From Bog-473 sp963706555 (GTDB lineage: Bacteria; Actinomycetota; Acidimicrobiia; Acidimicrobiales; RAAP-2): 64,000 nt of DNA. The notes beneath the pieces were generated by a model. It saw only the letters and a list, made by a program, of their open reading frames with translations. It was not told the origin of the DNA and made no database searches. The position numbers and the translations under genes were made by a program. The stretch lies in assembly GCA_963706555.1 (NCBI GenBank), contig OY970164.1, forward strand, positions 4,836,001 to 4,900,000. The letters are read 5' to 3'. This document shows, one piece after another, positions 36,748 to 44,763 of the stretch (positions are counted from its first letter, which is position 1; each line of letters starts with the position of its first letter).

Positions 36748-37185
36748 GCGCTGCGACGACGTCATCTTGGACAGCCCCATGACGTCCATTTCCTGTTCCA
36801 TTGTCAAGCCTCCCGTGGAGAAAGCGCGTCCGTACAAGAACTTCTTCAGGCTTTGGAAGACCCGCTGATCTCCTGGATGGGCGCACCGCGTCACGAAGCG
36901 GGAGAGATCCACTGTGTGTCCGAATACAGTCTGTGAGTATCCCTAGTGCGGTTCAGCAACTCTGCTGGGCTGCGTGTTGGTGACGACGAGTGTGACTCAA
37001 ATACTGATTGGCCCCGTGCCTTTATTGGGACTTGTCCACTCGTGGTTGCCGGCACCGGCCCGGTCGGAGTGCTGGCCTGATTAGGAGCTTGACCGCCCAG
37101 TTCACGCTGAGTGTGTCCCATCACAGTCCTGCCGTCTCTTTCCGGACCGGAACCGACCGCGTCCCTCCGGCAAAGGAATGAACGC
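36748..37185. other. 438 bases without a gene; left end of the IS110-type element
   Basis: No supported coding frame. The right part (roughly 36960-37185) is the non-coding leader of the IS110-type transposase gene and contains a hairpin-prone GC stretch (GCCGGCACCGGC). In IS110 elements this position encodes the bridge RNA that pairs with target and donor DNA. I cannot fix the element boundary, because IS110 elements lack terminal inverted repeats. Confidence 0.4.
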
Positions 37186-38262
37186 ATGACAATGCTTGCA
37201 GAAGAAGTTGACCTCGTCATTGGCGTCGACACGCACAAACACACCAACACGGCCGCGGTCGTCCAAGCGGCGTGCGGCAGTGTGCTCGATGGTATGACGG
37301 CGCCGACCAGTCTTGATGGTCACGAGGCCATTTTGGAGATGGCTCTCGCTCATGAGGGGCATCGGGCCTGGGCTATTGAGGGCACGAGCAGTTATGGCGC
37401 CGGGCTGACCCGGTTCCTTCGTGAGCGGGGCGAGTGGGTGATCGAACTCGACCGCCCGGCCCGAACAACTCGTCGAGGTGGCAAGAAGACGGACCCACTG
37501 GATGCCGTGCGGTCGGCCAGAGAGGCGCTTGCACGGCCTGAACTGGGCGAACCACGCTCGGCTGGGAACCGTGCTGCTCTTTCAGTGCTTCTGGCGGCAA
37601 GGCGCTCGGCAGTCGATGCCCGAACGGTGGCCCCAACGGCAGATTCACGCACTTGTAGTCGCAGCACCAGAATCCCTTCGCTCCCGGTTCAGGGGGAAGA
37701 CAGGACGGCAGGTGACCGTCGTGGCTGCTCGACTGCGGACCGCCTCGCACCACGACGCCGAGACCAGGACAACCATTGGCGTGCTTCGATCGCTTGGCCG
37801 TCGGGCCCTCGAACTCGAGGCGGAGACCGCTGCTCACGAGCACGAGATCGCTGCCATCATCCGGGCCTGGCATCCTGAGCTCCTCGACGAGTGCGGTGTC
37901 GGGCCGATCGTGGCGGCGACTCTCCTTTGTGCCTGGTCCCACCCAGGACGATTCCGTTCTGCGGCTGCCTTTGCCAGCCTTGCTGGCGTCTGTCCGATCC
38001 CGGCGACCTCGGGGATGACCGTCCGACACCGGCTGAACCGCAGTGGCGATCGGCAGCTGAACCGGGCGCTCCACGTCGTCGTGATCAACAGAATCCGCCA
38101 CGACGAGACCACCCAGGCATATGCATATATCGATCGCCGACGAGCCCAAGGCAAGACCGACCGCGAGATCAAGCGGTGCCTCAAGCGCTATGTGGCGCGT
38201 CAACTATTTCGTCAGCTTGAAGGCGAAAAGGGGCTTGACGCGTTATAGGAGCGTCCCAATGA
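36960..38262 (+). mobile_element. IS110-family insertion sequence (boundaries approximate)
   Basis: The element is defined by its frameshifted transposase gene (37186-38248), the non-coding leader upstream, and the motif TTATAGGAGCGTCC just behind the stop, which resembles IS110-type right ends. It lies between a P450 gene and a decayed tyrosinase gene within the middle island. Confidence 0.6.
37186..38248 (+). pseudogene. IS110-family transposase, frameshifted
   Basis: The N-terminal DEDD (RuvC-like) domain VIGVDTHKHTNTAAVV, IEGTSSYGAG and GKKTDPLDA reads from the ATG at 37186 (AAGGA upstream) to about 37635. The middle and the C-terminal Transposase_20 domain (ECGVGPIVAATLL, ASLAGVCPIPATSG) continue in the next frame to 38248. 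The break falls where family members read A-x-N-R-Q-I-H-A-L-V (frame change in GGCCCCAACGGCAG). A net two-base loss or one-base gain explains it. The enzyme is therefore probably dead. Confidence 0.85.
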
Positions 38263-38299
38263 ACCGTGTGGGGTTAAGGTCCCGGCTCCTTCCCGCCTC

Positions 38300-38560
38300 G
38301 TGGAACCTGCACCTGGACAACTGGCAGGACTTATGTCCGACCCTGATACCGCCGCCGTGGATCCCATCTTCTGGCTTCATCACGCAACATCGATCGCCTC
38401 TGGATCTTCTGGATTTAGGGGGCGCCCGGATATCCGGACCCGACGAACTCAAGCGACGTGGCGCATTCGTCTACCGATCGCCGCCCTACGAATGGTCAGC
38501 GCCTCGTTACTTCTGCGTCCCTCCGACGGAGCGCAGCGCGTTTGTAAAGCGCACAGGCCC
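38300..38560 (+). pseudogene. Tyrosinase (type 3 copper oxidase) remnant, CuB region
   Basis: Reading on the plus strand gives GLMSDPDTAAVDPIFWLHHA. After a one-base frame change this continues as NIDRLWIFWI, then a stop and fragments such as PDPTNSSDV. The D-P-I-F-W-L-H-H-A-N-I-D-R-L-W signature is the CuB copper site of tyrosinases. The CuA half is missing. The remnant lies directly behind the right end of the IS110-type element and ends before att-like copy 3, so IS insertion or island recombination probably truncated it. Confidence 0.7.
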
Positions 38561-38605
38561 CAATCGCGATGATGATCGTGGGACGTTCCAGGGGTTGAAA
38601 AAGGG

Positions 38606-38776
38606 CTCCTGACCTGCTCCGATGGAGCGGAAGACGGGATTCGAACCCGCGACCCCAACCTTGGCAAGGTGGCGTTTTCCGTCTACCGGGCTCCTTCCAG
38701 TCCTCTGGGCTGCGATTCCATCCATCCAGTTTCCGCTCCGTAACTGGATCCGGCCCTGTTGTAGAGCGGTCTACTA
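38606..38776 (-). repeat. Truncated tRNA-Gly 3' half with flanking arms (att-like copy 3)
   Basis: On the minus strand an arm (38776-38671, beginning TAGTAGACCGCTCTA) leads into a tRNA-Gly(GCC) 3' half (38670-38624). That half is identical to the intact gene at 45.6 kb from the anticodon stem to CTTCCGCTCC. GCAGGTCAGGAG follows. The tRNA 5' half is absent. The arm supplies the stop codon of the truncated DinB/MDMPI-type gene, so the gene ends exactly at the junction. Confidence 0.82.
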
Positions 38777-39366
38777 CGAGCTCTCCGGACTCCAGTCAGA
38801 ATCCCGACCCAACCGCGCCAGGAGTTCGGTCTGTGGTGCGACGCCAGCGAGCACATCTCTGGGTTCATCGTAAATGCCGCTCTTGCGAAGAGCCGACCTG
38901 TCAACGGGAAGCTCCCTCAGAAACGAGCGGCAAAATTGTTCATCTAGGACAATCTCGTGTCCGGCGGCCCGACCAATGTCGCAAGTATGGATGAACACAT
39001 CGAGGCTCAGCTGTGACACAGTCGAAGCCCGTCAATCTGCTTAGCCGGGTTGTCGCTGATCGCAGGAAGGTCGACCAGGCCATCGAATCGTCCGGCGTGA
39101 GTTTGAAACAGTTGCTCGATCGCCTCGGCTGTGACTATCCAGCGAATCTGAGGGTCATCTTTGGGTCGCCGGGGTTTGGCTCCAAACGGAATGAGCAACA
39201 CCACGTCGTGAAATCCAATGACATGTTCGAGGACGGCTCTCGCGTCCCAGCCCGTGCAGGGTGAAGGCGATCGCCAGTTGTCGCCAACAGCGCTGACTTG
39301 ATCGCCGAAAGCCCGACAGATCCGGAGGTGGCGGTCGATGCCTTCGTCGCTTGATCTATCCGTCAC
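38774..39366 (-). pseudogene. DinB/mycothiol-dependent maleylpyruvate isomerase-like protein, frameshifted
   Basis: From a GTG at 39366 (GGGAGG five bases upstream) the frame encodes a four-helix metal-binding protein of the DinB/MDMPI superfamily (SPCTGWDARAVLEHVIGFHD). It ends at 39007. The C-terminal half follows in another frame from about 39020 (STVSQLSLDVFIHTCDIGRA) to 38774. Together they would make about 195 residues, the family length. Members are mycothiol- or metal-dependent isomerases or of unknown function. One indel near 39020 breaks the gene, and its last codons run into the att-like arm. Confidence 0.78.
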
Positions 39367-39439
39367 CGGAGCCTCCCGGGGTTCAGCCGGGCGCCGTTGC
39401 AATCCGCCTTGGCGGACGACTCCTGGGCGGCAGGCAGTC

Positions 39440-40210
39440 TCAGACACCGGCTGGACCCGGCCCGCCGTGGATGTAAAGGGTCTGACCCGAACAGAAGCTC
39501 GATGCGTCCGAGACAAAGTAGAGGACCGCGTATCCAATTTCCTCGGGTTCACCGAGTCGACCTGAGGCATTGGTCATGCCGAATGTCTCGGGATCGAGCC
39601 CGTACCGCTCGGCTTCGTCGAGAAGGGTGGCAGCCCTCACCGCCCCGGCGGCGATGGCGTTCACTCGAACCCCCCTTCGTGTCCAAGCTGCCGCCATTGA
39701 GCCCGTCAGGTTGTTCACCCCGGCTTTGGCTGCTCCGTAGGGGGCGGCCTGCGGCATGGCCAAGAGGCTGGCGCCCGACGAGATGTTCACAATTGCGCCC
39801 TTACCCTGCTTGAGCATGGGCACAGAGGCGGCCCGGGACAAGAACCACACACTCCCGAGGTTGAGGGCGACCACGTGGTGCCACTCGCTCTCGGACCACT
39901 TCGAGAGCGACTTGGTCTCGGCGCCTCCTGCGCTGTTCACCAAGATGTCCACCCGACCGAACTCATCCATTGTCGCGTCGACCAGACGCTGACACTCTTC
40001 GGGGATCGTGACGTCAATGGGGATATTCAAGGCTCGCCGACCAAGTGACCGGATCTCTTTAGCGGAATCGGCCAATGGTTCTGGCCGCCGAGCGGCAAGG
40101 ACCACGTCAGCCCCGTATTGAGCCAGGACCGTTGCCGTGCCTCGACCGATTCCCGTGCCGCCCCCGGTGATGATGGCCACCCTGCCGGCCAGAGAGAATC
40201 GATCGCTCAC
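39440..40210 (-). CDS. Short-chain dehydrogenase/reductase
   Basis: 256-residue classical SDR. The cofactor motif is TGGGTGIGRG, NSAGG is present, catalytic Ser lies in ISSGAS and Y-x3-K in YGAAK. The GTG start at 40210 overlaps the stop of the preceding SDR by four bases (GTGA), so the two are translationally coupled and may act on successive hydroxyl or keto groups of one substrate. Downstream, after 73 bases, lies the broken DinB/MDMPI-type gene. Confidence 0.92.
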   Translation of the reverse strand: MSDRFSLAGRVAIITGGGTGIGRGTATVLAQYGADVVLAARRPEPLADSAKEIRSLGRRALNIPIDVTIPEECQRLVDATMDEFGRVDILVNSAGGAETKSLSKWSESEWHHVVALNLGSVWFLSRAASVPMLKQGKGAIVNISSGASLLAMPQAAPYGAAKAGVNNLTGSMAAAWTRRGVRVNAIAAGAVRAATLLDEAERYGLDPETFGMTNASGRLGEPEEIGYAVLYFVSDASSFCSGQTLYIHGGPGPAGV

Positions 40211-40950
40211 GTGACCGCCCCACCGTTGACTGCGATGACCTGTCCGGTGATGTAGCTCGCTGCGTCCGAGCACAGGTATGCGCAGAGCGAGGCGATGTCA
40301 TTCCCCGTCCCCAAGCGACCGGCGGGGATCATCCGCTCGAGGGTCTCAGTCTTGGGTAGAAACCGCGATGCTTGTGCTCCTCGCAACATCGGCGTGTCCG
40401 CCGTGAACGGCGGAATCGTATTCACCGTGATCCCCCTCGAGGCAAACTCGAGGGCCACGGTCTTGGTGAGAGCAATCACCCCGCCCTTCGAGGCCGAATA
40501 GTGGGCCTGGCGTGGTGAACCGGTTTGTCCGGCCGCCGATGAGATGGTGACGATGCGACCCCAGCTCGCCGCCACCATGTCGGGGATCGCTGACTGAAGG
40601 CAGTTAAACGTTCCCGTCAGATTGACGGCCATCGTCTTGCTCCATTGATCGGCCGTGATGTCCTCGAAGGGCACAAAACCGGAAATCGCCGCGCTTGTGA
40701 CAAGGATCTCGATTGGCCCAAAGGCCAAGCGCACGTCATGGAATACGTCGTCCACTCGCGCTCTGTCTGCGACATCGGCCCCGAAGGCGAGCGCTTCGGC
40801 ACCCTCGGAGCGGAGGCCATCGACCGTCCTCTCGGCCGCCCCGGGGTCGAGGTCGATGGCTACCACCCGTCGGCCCTCGCTAGCGAGGCGTTGACAGATG
40901 GACTGCCCCAGACCTGAGCCACCTCCGGTCACCACCGCCACTCGATTCAA
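40207..40950 (-). CDS. Short-chain dehydrogenase/reductase
   Basis: 247-residue SDR similar in size to FabG. It shows TGGGSGLGQS at the cofactor site, SAAISG in place of NNAG, catalytic Ser in ISSAAG, Y-x3-K in YSASK and a C-terminal YITGQVIAVNGG. The start is a TTG at 40950 with GGAGGA six bases upstream. It is the first gene of the minus-strand group and diverges from a P450 gene across an 89-base region that holds a candidate operator. Confidence 0.92.
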   Translation of the reverse strand: MNRVAVVTGGGSGLGQSICQRLASEGRRVVAIDLDPGAAERTVDGLRSEGAEALAFGADVADRARVDDVFHDVRLAFGPIEILVTSAAISGFVPFEDITADQWSKTMAVNLTGTFNCLQSAIPDMVAASWGRIVTISSAAGQTGSPRQAHYSASKGGVIALTKTVALEFASRGITVNTIPPFTADTPMLRGAQASRFLPKTETLERMIPAGRLGTGNDIASLCAYLCSDAASYITGQVIAVNGGAVT

Positions 40951-40989
40951 TGTCTGTCCTCCGGATGCACGTCGTTGTTCAATACGAGC

Positions 40990-41020
40990 GTATAGTAATA
41001 CTCCTATACAATCACATAGT
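40990..41020. promoter_or_regulatory. Candidate operator between divergent SDR and P450 genes
   Basis: GTATAG (40990-40995) and CTATAC (41004-41009) form an inverted repeat with an eight-base spacer. The overlapping CTATACAATCACATAGT (41004-41020) matches 15 of 17 bases of a segment upstream of the LLM oxidoreductase gene (43840-43856). The site sits between a P450 and an SDR gene and near a TetR gene, the likely regulator. Confidence 0.58.
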
Positions 41021-41039
41021 TACCTCGCTGAGGAGAAGA

Positions 41040-42230
41040 GTGAGCCAGAACGAGCTGTACTACGACCCCTACGACGTAGGTATCGACACCGATCCGTATC
41101 CCACCTATCGGCGCCTGCGAGACGAAGCCCCGCTGTACTACAACGAGCGCTATGACTTCTGGGGCCTGAGCCGTTTCGACGACGTGCAAAGTGCCCTTCG
41201 CGACACGAGCCGACTGAGCTCGGCCAAAGGCGACATTCTCGAGGTCGTCAAGGCCGACCCGGTCATGCCACCCGGCGTCTTCATCAATGAGGATCCTCCG
41301 ATGCACACTGTCCATCGGGCATTGGTGGCGCGAGCATTCTCTCCGAGGAAAATGAAGGCGTTAGAACAAGAGGTGCGGGCGTTTTGCCGGGCATGCCTCG
41401 ATCCACTGATTGGTTCAGGACACTTCGATTTTGTACTCGATCTGGGCCACGAACTGCCCATGCGAACGATCGGCATGCTGGTCGGTATCCCTGACGCCGA
41501 TCAGCCGTCCGTGCGGGCCAATGCACAGCGCACGTTGCGCAATCGACCAGGTGAACCGCTGCCCGTCAAAAAAGACCACTATTTCGATGGGAACCTCTTC
41601 GCCGACTACGTGGAGTGGCGGGAGAAGCACCCGTCGGACGACCTCATCACAGAGTTGCTCCTAGTCGAGTTTGAAGATGTCACTGGTGTCCGACGACGCC
41701 TCACCAAAGGCGAGATCCTCATCTTTCTCGCCGTCATTGCCGGTGCCGGAGTCGAGACCACTGGTCGCCTCTTTGGCTGGATGGGCAAGGTGTTAGCTGA
41801 ACATCCCGATCAGCTTCGCCAGCTTGGAGAGGATCGATCACTCATCCCAAATGCCATTGAGGAGTTGTTGCGGTTCGAACCGCCGGGTCCGCATGTTGCC
41901 CGCTCCGTGGCCGAACACGTGGAATACCACGGCCAAGGGATCCCACCTGGAAGTGCGATGCTCCTCATGCTGGCCTCGGCTAACCGGGACGAACGCCGAT
42001 TCGACGAGCCCGATCGATTCGACATCCGCCGCAACGTCGGGCAGCTCGCCACATTCGGGTACGGCGCACATTTCTGTCTTGGGGCCGCCCTGGCTCGACT
42101 CGAGGGACGTATCGCGCTTGATGAGGTGCTCAATCGGTTCCCCCGATGGGAGATCGACCTTGCCCGTGCCCGCCGCGCTCCCACGTCGACGGTTCGAGGG
42201 TGGGACGCCATGCCGGCTTTGGTCGGCTGA
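41040..42230 (+). CDS. Cytochrome P450
   Basis: 396-residue P450. The I-helix motif is GAGVETTGRL and the heme loop is FGYGAHFCLG with Cys346. The start is a GTG at 41040 with AGGAG four bases upstream; the frame is open to 40950, but that part lies in the operator. It is divergent from the SDR pair and convergent with a TetR gene (17 bases apart). Redox partners are not encoded in this island. Confidence 0.92.
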   Translation: MSQNELYYDPYDVGIDTDPYPTYRRLRDEAPLYYNERYDFWGLSRFDDVQSALRDTSRLSSAKGDILEVVKADPVMPPGVFINEDPPMHTVHRALVARAFSPRKMKALEQEVRAFCRACLDPLIGSGHFDFVLDLGHELPMRTIGMLVGIPDADQPSVRANAQRTLRNRPGEPLPVKKDHYFDGNLFADYVEWREKHPSDDLITELLLVEFEDVTGVRRRLTKGEILIFLAVIAGAGVETTGRLFGWMGKVLAEHPDQLRQLGEDRSLIPNAIEELLRFEPPGPHVARSVAEHVEYHGQGIPPGSAMLLMLASANRDERRFDEPDRFDIRRNVGQLATFGYGAHFCLGAALARLEGRIALDEVLNRFPRWEIDLARARRAPTSTVRGWDAMPALVG

Positions 42231-42247
42231 TCGAATGTCGCTGACGG

Positions 42248-42850
42248 CTACCCGATAGGCATGGTTGACGGCTCCACGGCGTCGAGATAGTTCTCAAAAG
42301 CTTCTACTGTTTCGGCGTGCGACGTCGAAATACCGACGCCTTGTTCAAGTCGAATCAGCTTGGGGATTCCGGCGATGAGGTAGAGGAGAGCGTCTGGGGA
42401 CAGACTCCCAATGCCGACGTCCAGGTCGTGGAGCCGAGAGCCCAGCAGATCGAGCTGAAGCCGCCTTACTCGTTCGGTGGTCTCGGCGATCTCCGAGCGA
42501 ATCGACTTGCGATGGTTACCCAAAGCCAGAAACTCCGATGTCAGAGCTGACGAGGATTCGTCACGGCTGTACTCCCACAGCACGTGGAGGGGCTGATCGG
42601 ACCTCTGCACCAACGCCTCGGCGAGTCGTTGGATGTTCTGTTCGCCCCGCCACCGTATGACGGCAACGAAGAGTTCGTCGAGCGTCGGGAAGTAGTACTG
42701 GACCGCTCCTCCGGTCACCCCGACCATGGCCGCGACGGCGCGGTACGTCACGGCGGCATAGCCCTCTTCCAGCATCAGCCGTTCGACGGCACGGAGCATG
42801 AGCTCTCGCTTGTTCGATATTTCGTCGCCCATGCGTCGGGAAGATGCCAT
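42248..42850 (-). CDS. TetR-family transcriptional regulator
   Basis: 200-residue TetR protein. The DNA-binding domain is at about 14-60 (VTYRAVAAMVGVTGGAVQYY), and the C-terminal domain is of the type often seen near lipid-catabolic genes. The ATG at 42850 is preceded by GAGG. It sits between the P450 and LLM genes, flanked by the two promoters that share the CTATACAA-NN-ACATAGT motif, so it is the best local candidate for binding them. Confidence 0.9.
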   Translation of the reverse strand: MASSRRMGDEISNKRELMLRAVERLMLEEGYAAVTYRAVAAMVGVTGGAVQYYFPTLDELFVAVIRWRGEQNIQRLAEALVQRSDQPLHVLWEYSRDESSSALTSEFLALGNHRKSIRSEIAETTERVRRLQLDLLGSRLHDLDVGIGSLSPDALLYLIAGIPKLIRLEQGVGISTSHAETVEAFENYLDAVEPSTMPIG

Positions 42851-42903
42851 TCACAGCCTCGCTCTTGTACTGAGAAGGGTCATTCTCGCAGGCGCCCGGC
42901 TAC

Positions 42904-43818
42904 CTAGGCGACGAGCTCTCTCAGGACGTCAGTTGTTCGCCGCCGCGACGTCGCCTTGTCGTCTCCGACCGGGAATACCGCTGCCCAGATATCGGTCGCG
43001 CCAGCATCAATGAGCGACTGGAGTTGGGCCCGCACAGCTCCTTCATTACCGACAATGGCCGCATCGGCCGGGGAGGCCGCCTTCCCAATCTCGAGAATTC
43101 TCTGATAGTTGGCCATTCCGGCGTATGCCGTGGAGTTGCTGGCCGCGGCAGCACGGGCTTCCGCTTCGTTGTCGTGCACCGCCACCGGGAGCCCAGCCAC
43201 AATGCGCGGACGAGGACGGCCGACGGCCTCCGCCGCTTTCAACAACTTGGGTGCGATGTGGGTCTCGATGGCTCGGGCCGGTGCCATCCATAACACGGTT
43301 CCGTCGGCGATCTCGCCCGCGACCCGTAGCAACCTCGGCCCGAGGGCTGAGACGAGCACCGGGACGGGTTCGGTTGGCGCTATCGCCCGCCCATCGGAGT
43401 GTGCCGTCCAATCATCACCGTCGAAGTCGACCGACTCACCACGGAGCAGGGCCGTGAGGATGCGGACGTATTCCTCGGTGCTCCGCCCCGGATGCTCATA
43501 GGAAAGGCCGAACACACCTCTGATCAACGGCTCATGCGAGGGCCCGATCCCGAGCGTAAGGCCGGCACGACCCATGGCATCGACCACCGAGGCGGCCCGA
43601 TTGGCCTGCAGCAATGGATGGCAGGGGTAGGTCTGCAGCACGGCCGTCCCGAGCTCAATCGCTGAGGTCTCCCGGCCGGCGATCGCCATGGCGACGAGCG
43701 GGTCGCCCGTGACCGCGCTGGCGTACCAGAGCGATGTGAATCCGTCGGACTCCGCTTGCTTGGCCTGACGAACGACCTTGTCGACTGTGGCGCCGCCTCC
43801 GGTCAATCCGATATGCAT
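42904..43818 (-). CDS. LLM-class F420-dependent oxidoreductase
   Basis: 304-residue luciferase-like TIM-barrel oxidoreductase, the class that uses coenzyme F420 (or FMN) in actinobacteria. Typical stretches are VRQAKQAESDGFTSLWYA, TAVLQTYPCHPLLQANRA, GLTLGIGPSHEPLI and YVRILTALLRGE. The ATG at 43818 has GGAGG eight bases upstream and is preferred to an earlier GTG. It lies upstream of the TetR gene on the same strand and diverges from the TauD-like gene across a strong palindrome. Confidence 0.9.
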   Translation of the reverse strand: MHIGLTGGGATVDKVVRQAKQAESDGFTSLWYASAVTGDPLVAMAIAGRETSAIELGTAVLQTYPCHPLLQANRAASVVDAMGRAGLTLGIGPSHEPLIRGVFGLSYEHPGRSTEEYVRILTALLRGESVDFDGDDWTAHSDGRAIAPTEPVPVLVSALGPRLLRVAGEIADGTVLWMAPARAIETHIAPKLLKAAEAVGRPRPRIVAGLPVAVHDNEAEARAAAASNSTAYAGMANYQRILEIGKAASPADAAIVGNEGAVRAQLQSLIDAGATDIWAAVFPVGDDKATSRRRTTDVLRELVA

Positions 43819-43839
43819 TGCCGATTCCTCCACCCTTTG

Positions 43840-43886
43840 CTATACAACAACATAGTGTGTGACTATACCTTTGTATAGTCACACAC
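43840..43886. promoter_or_regulatory. Palindromic operator between LLM and TauD-like genes
   Basis: GTGTGTGACTATAC (43855-43868) and GTATAGTCACACAC (43873-43886) form a perfect 14-base inverted repeat with a four-base spacer. Immediately left, CTATACAACAACATAGT (43840-43856) matches the element near 41.0 kb at 15 of 17 positions. Placed in the 92-base gap between divergent genes, this is almost certainly a regulator-binding site, most likely for the adjacent TetR protein. Confidence 0.7.
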
Positions 43887-43910
43887 ACTGACATTGTTCA
43901 GGGAGGGACC

Positions 43911-44753
43911 TTGCCTATCGCTGCGGCGCCGTTGACGATCCATGTCGGAATCGAGATCAACGTCGATTCGGGACTCCCTTTTGCCGATGAGTCGAATGCA
44001 GACGAATGCCTCGGCGCCCTGGAACGCTATGGCGTCGTCGTGTACAGAGCCGCGAACATCTCGGACGAGGATCTTGTGGCCTTCAGTCGCCTTCTTGGTG
44101 AAGTGGTGGTGAGTCCGACCCGAGAGCACCAATATCCCGAGATCGCTACGATCACCCTTGACCCAGGCAAGGCGAATGCAGTCCTGGCCTGGTACCGACA
44201 GGGCAACTTCCAGTGGCACGTCGATGGCGCAACAGAACAGCTGCCGCAGAAGGCAACGCTGCTCTTAGCGCGAGAAGTAGACGAATCGGGCGGCGATACC
44301 GAGTTTGCCAGCACATATGCCGCGTATGAGGCTCTGTCGAAGACCACAAAGTCCGAGATTGCTGATCTGGCCGTTATCCACAGTTTTGCGACCGCACAAC
44401 TTCGCGCCCACCCCGGTGCTTCCAAGGACGAGCGGGCCAGGTGGGCCGCGATTCCGACCAGGGTCCACCCTCTGGTTTGGACACATCGCAATGGACGAAA
44501 ATCACTACTCATTGGTGCGACAGCCGCCGAAGTCGTCGGCTGGCCCGCCATCAGGAGCACGGCGCTCCTCAATCAGCTTCTCGAGTGGTCCACGCAACCA
44601 GAATTTGTACTTCGGCACAAATGGAACCGAGGCGACCTCGTTGTCTGGGACAACACTGGGATGCTTCACCGAGCCTGTACCTTCGAGCCGACGTCACGTC
44701 GCCTTATGCACCGCACCACCTTGGTCGGTGTCGAGTCAGTCGTCACGTGTTGA
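43911..44753 (+). CDS. TauD/TfdA-family Fe(II)/2-oxoglutarate dioxygenase
   Basis: 280-residue dioxygenase. The iron triad is H103-x-D105 (WHVDGA) and a distal His near 253 (NTGMLHRA), with the 2-oxoglutarate-binding Arg in RRLMHRTTL. Family members hydroxylate taurine, aryloxyacetates, alkyl sulfates or similar acids. The start is a TTG at 43911 with GGGAGGG just upstream. It is followed by a SnoaL-like gene after ten bases, so the two form an operon under the palindromic operator. Confidence 0.9.
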   Translation: MPIAAAPLTIHVGIEINVDSGLPFADESNADECLGALERYGVVVYRAANISDEDLVAFSRLLGEVVVSPTREHQYPEIATITLDPGKANAVLAWYRQGNFQWHVDGATEQLPQKATLLLAREVDESGGDTEFASTYAAYEALSKTTKSEIADLAVIHSFATAQLRAHPGASKDERARWAAIPTRVHPLVWTHRNGRKSLLIGATAAEVVGWPAIRSTALLNQLLEWSTQPEFVLRHKWNRGDLVVWDNTGMLHRACTFEPTSRRLMHRTTLVGVESVVTC

Positions 44754-44763
44754 GGAGCCTGCA

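Noticed and set aside
22961..38776. The three truncated tRNA-Gly copies as functional tRNA genes
   Set aside because: All lack the acceptor 5' strand and D-arm, and copy 1 also lacks most of the 3' acceptor strand, so none can fold into a cloverleaf.
44305..44763. Longer N-terminus for the SnoaL-like protein at 44764
   Set aside because: The extension overlaps the TauD-like gene in another frame, and the ATG at 44764 has a good ribosome-binding site.
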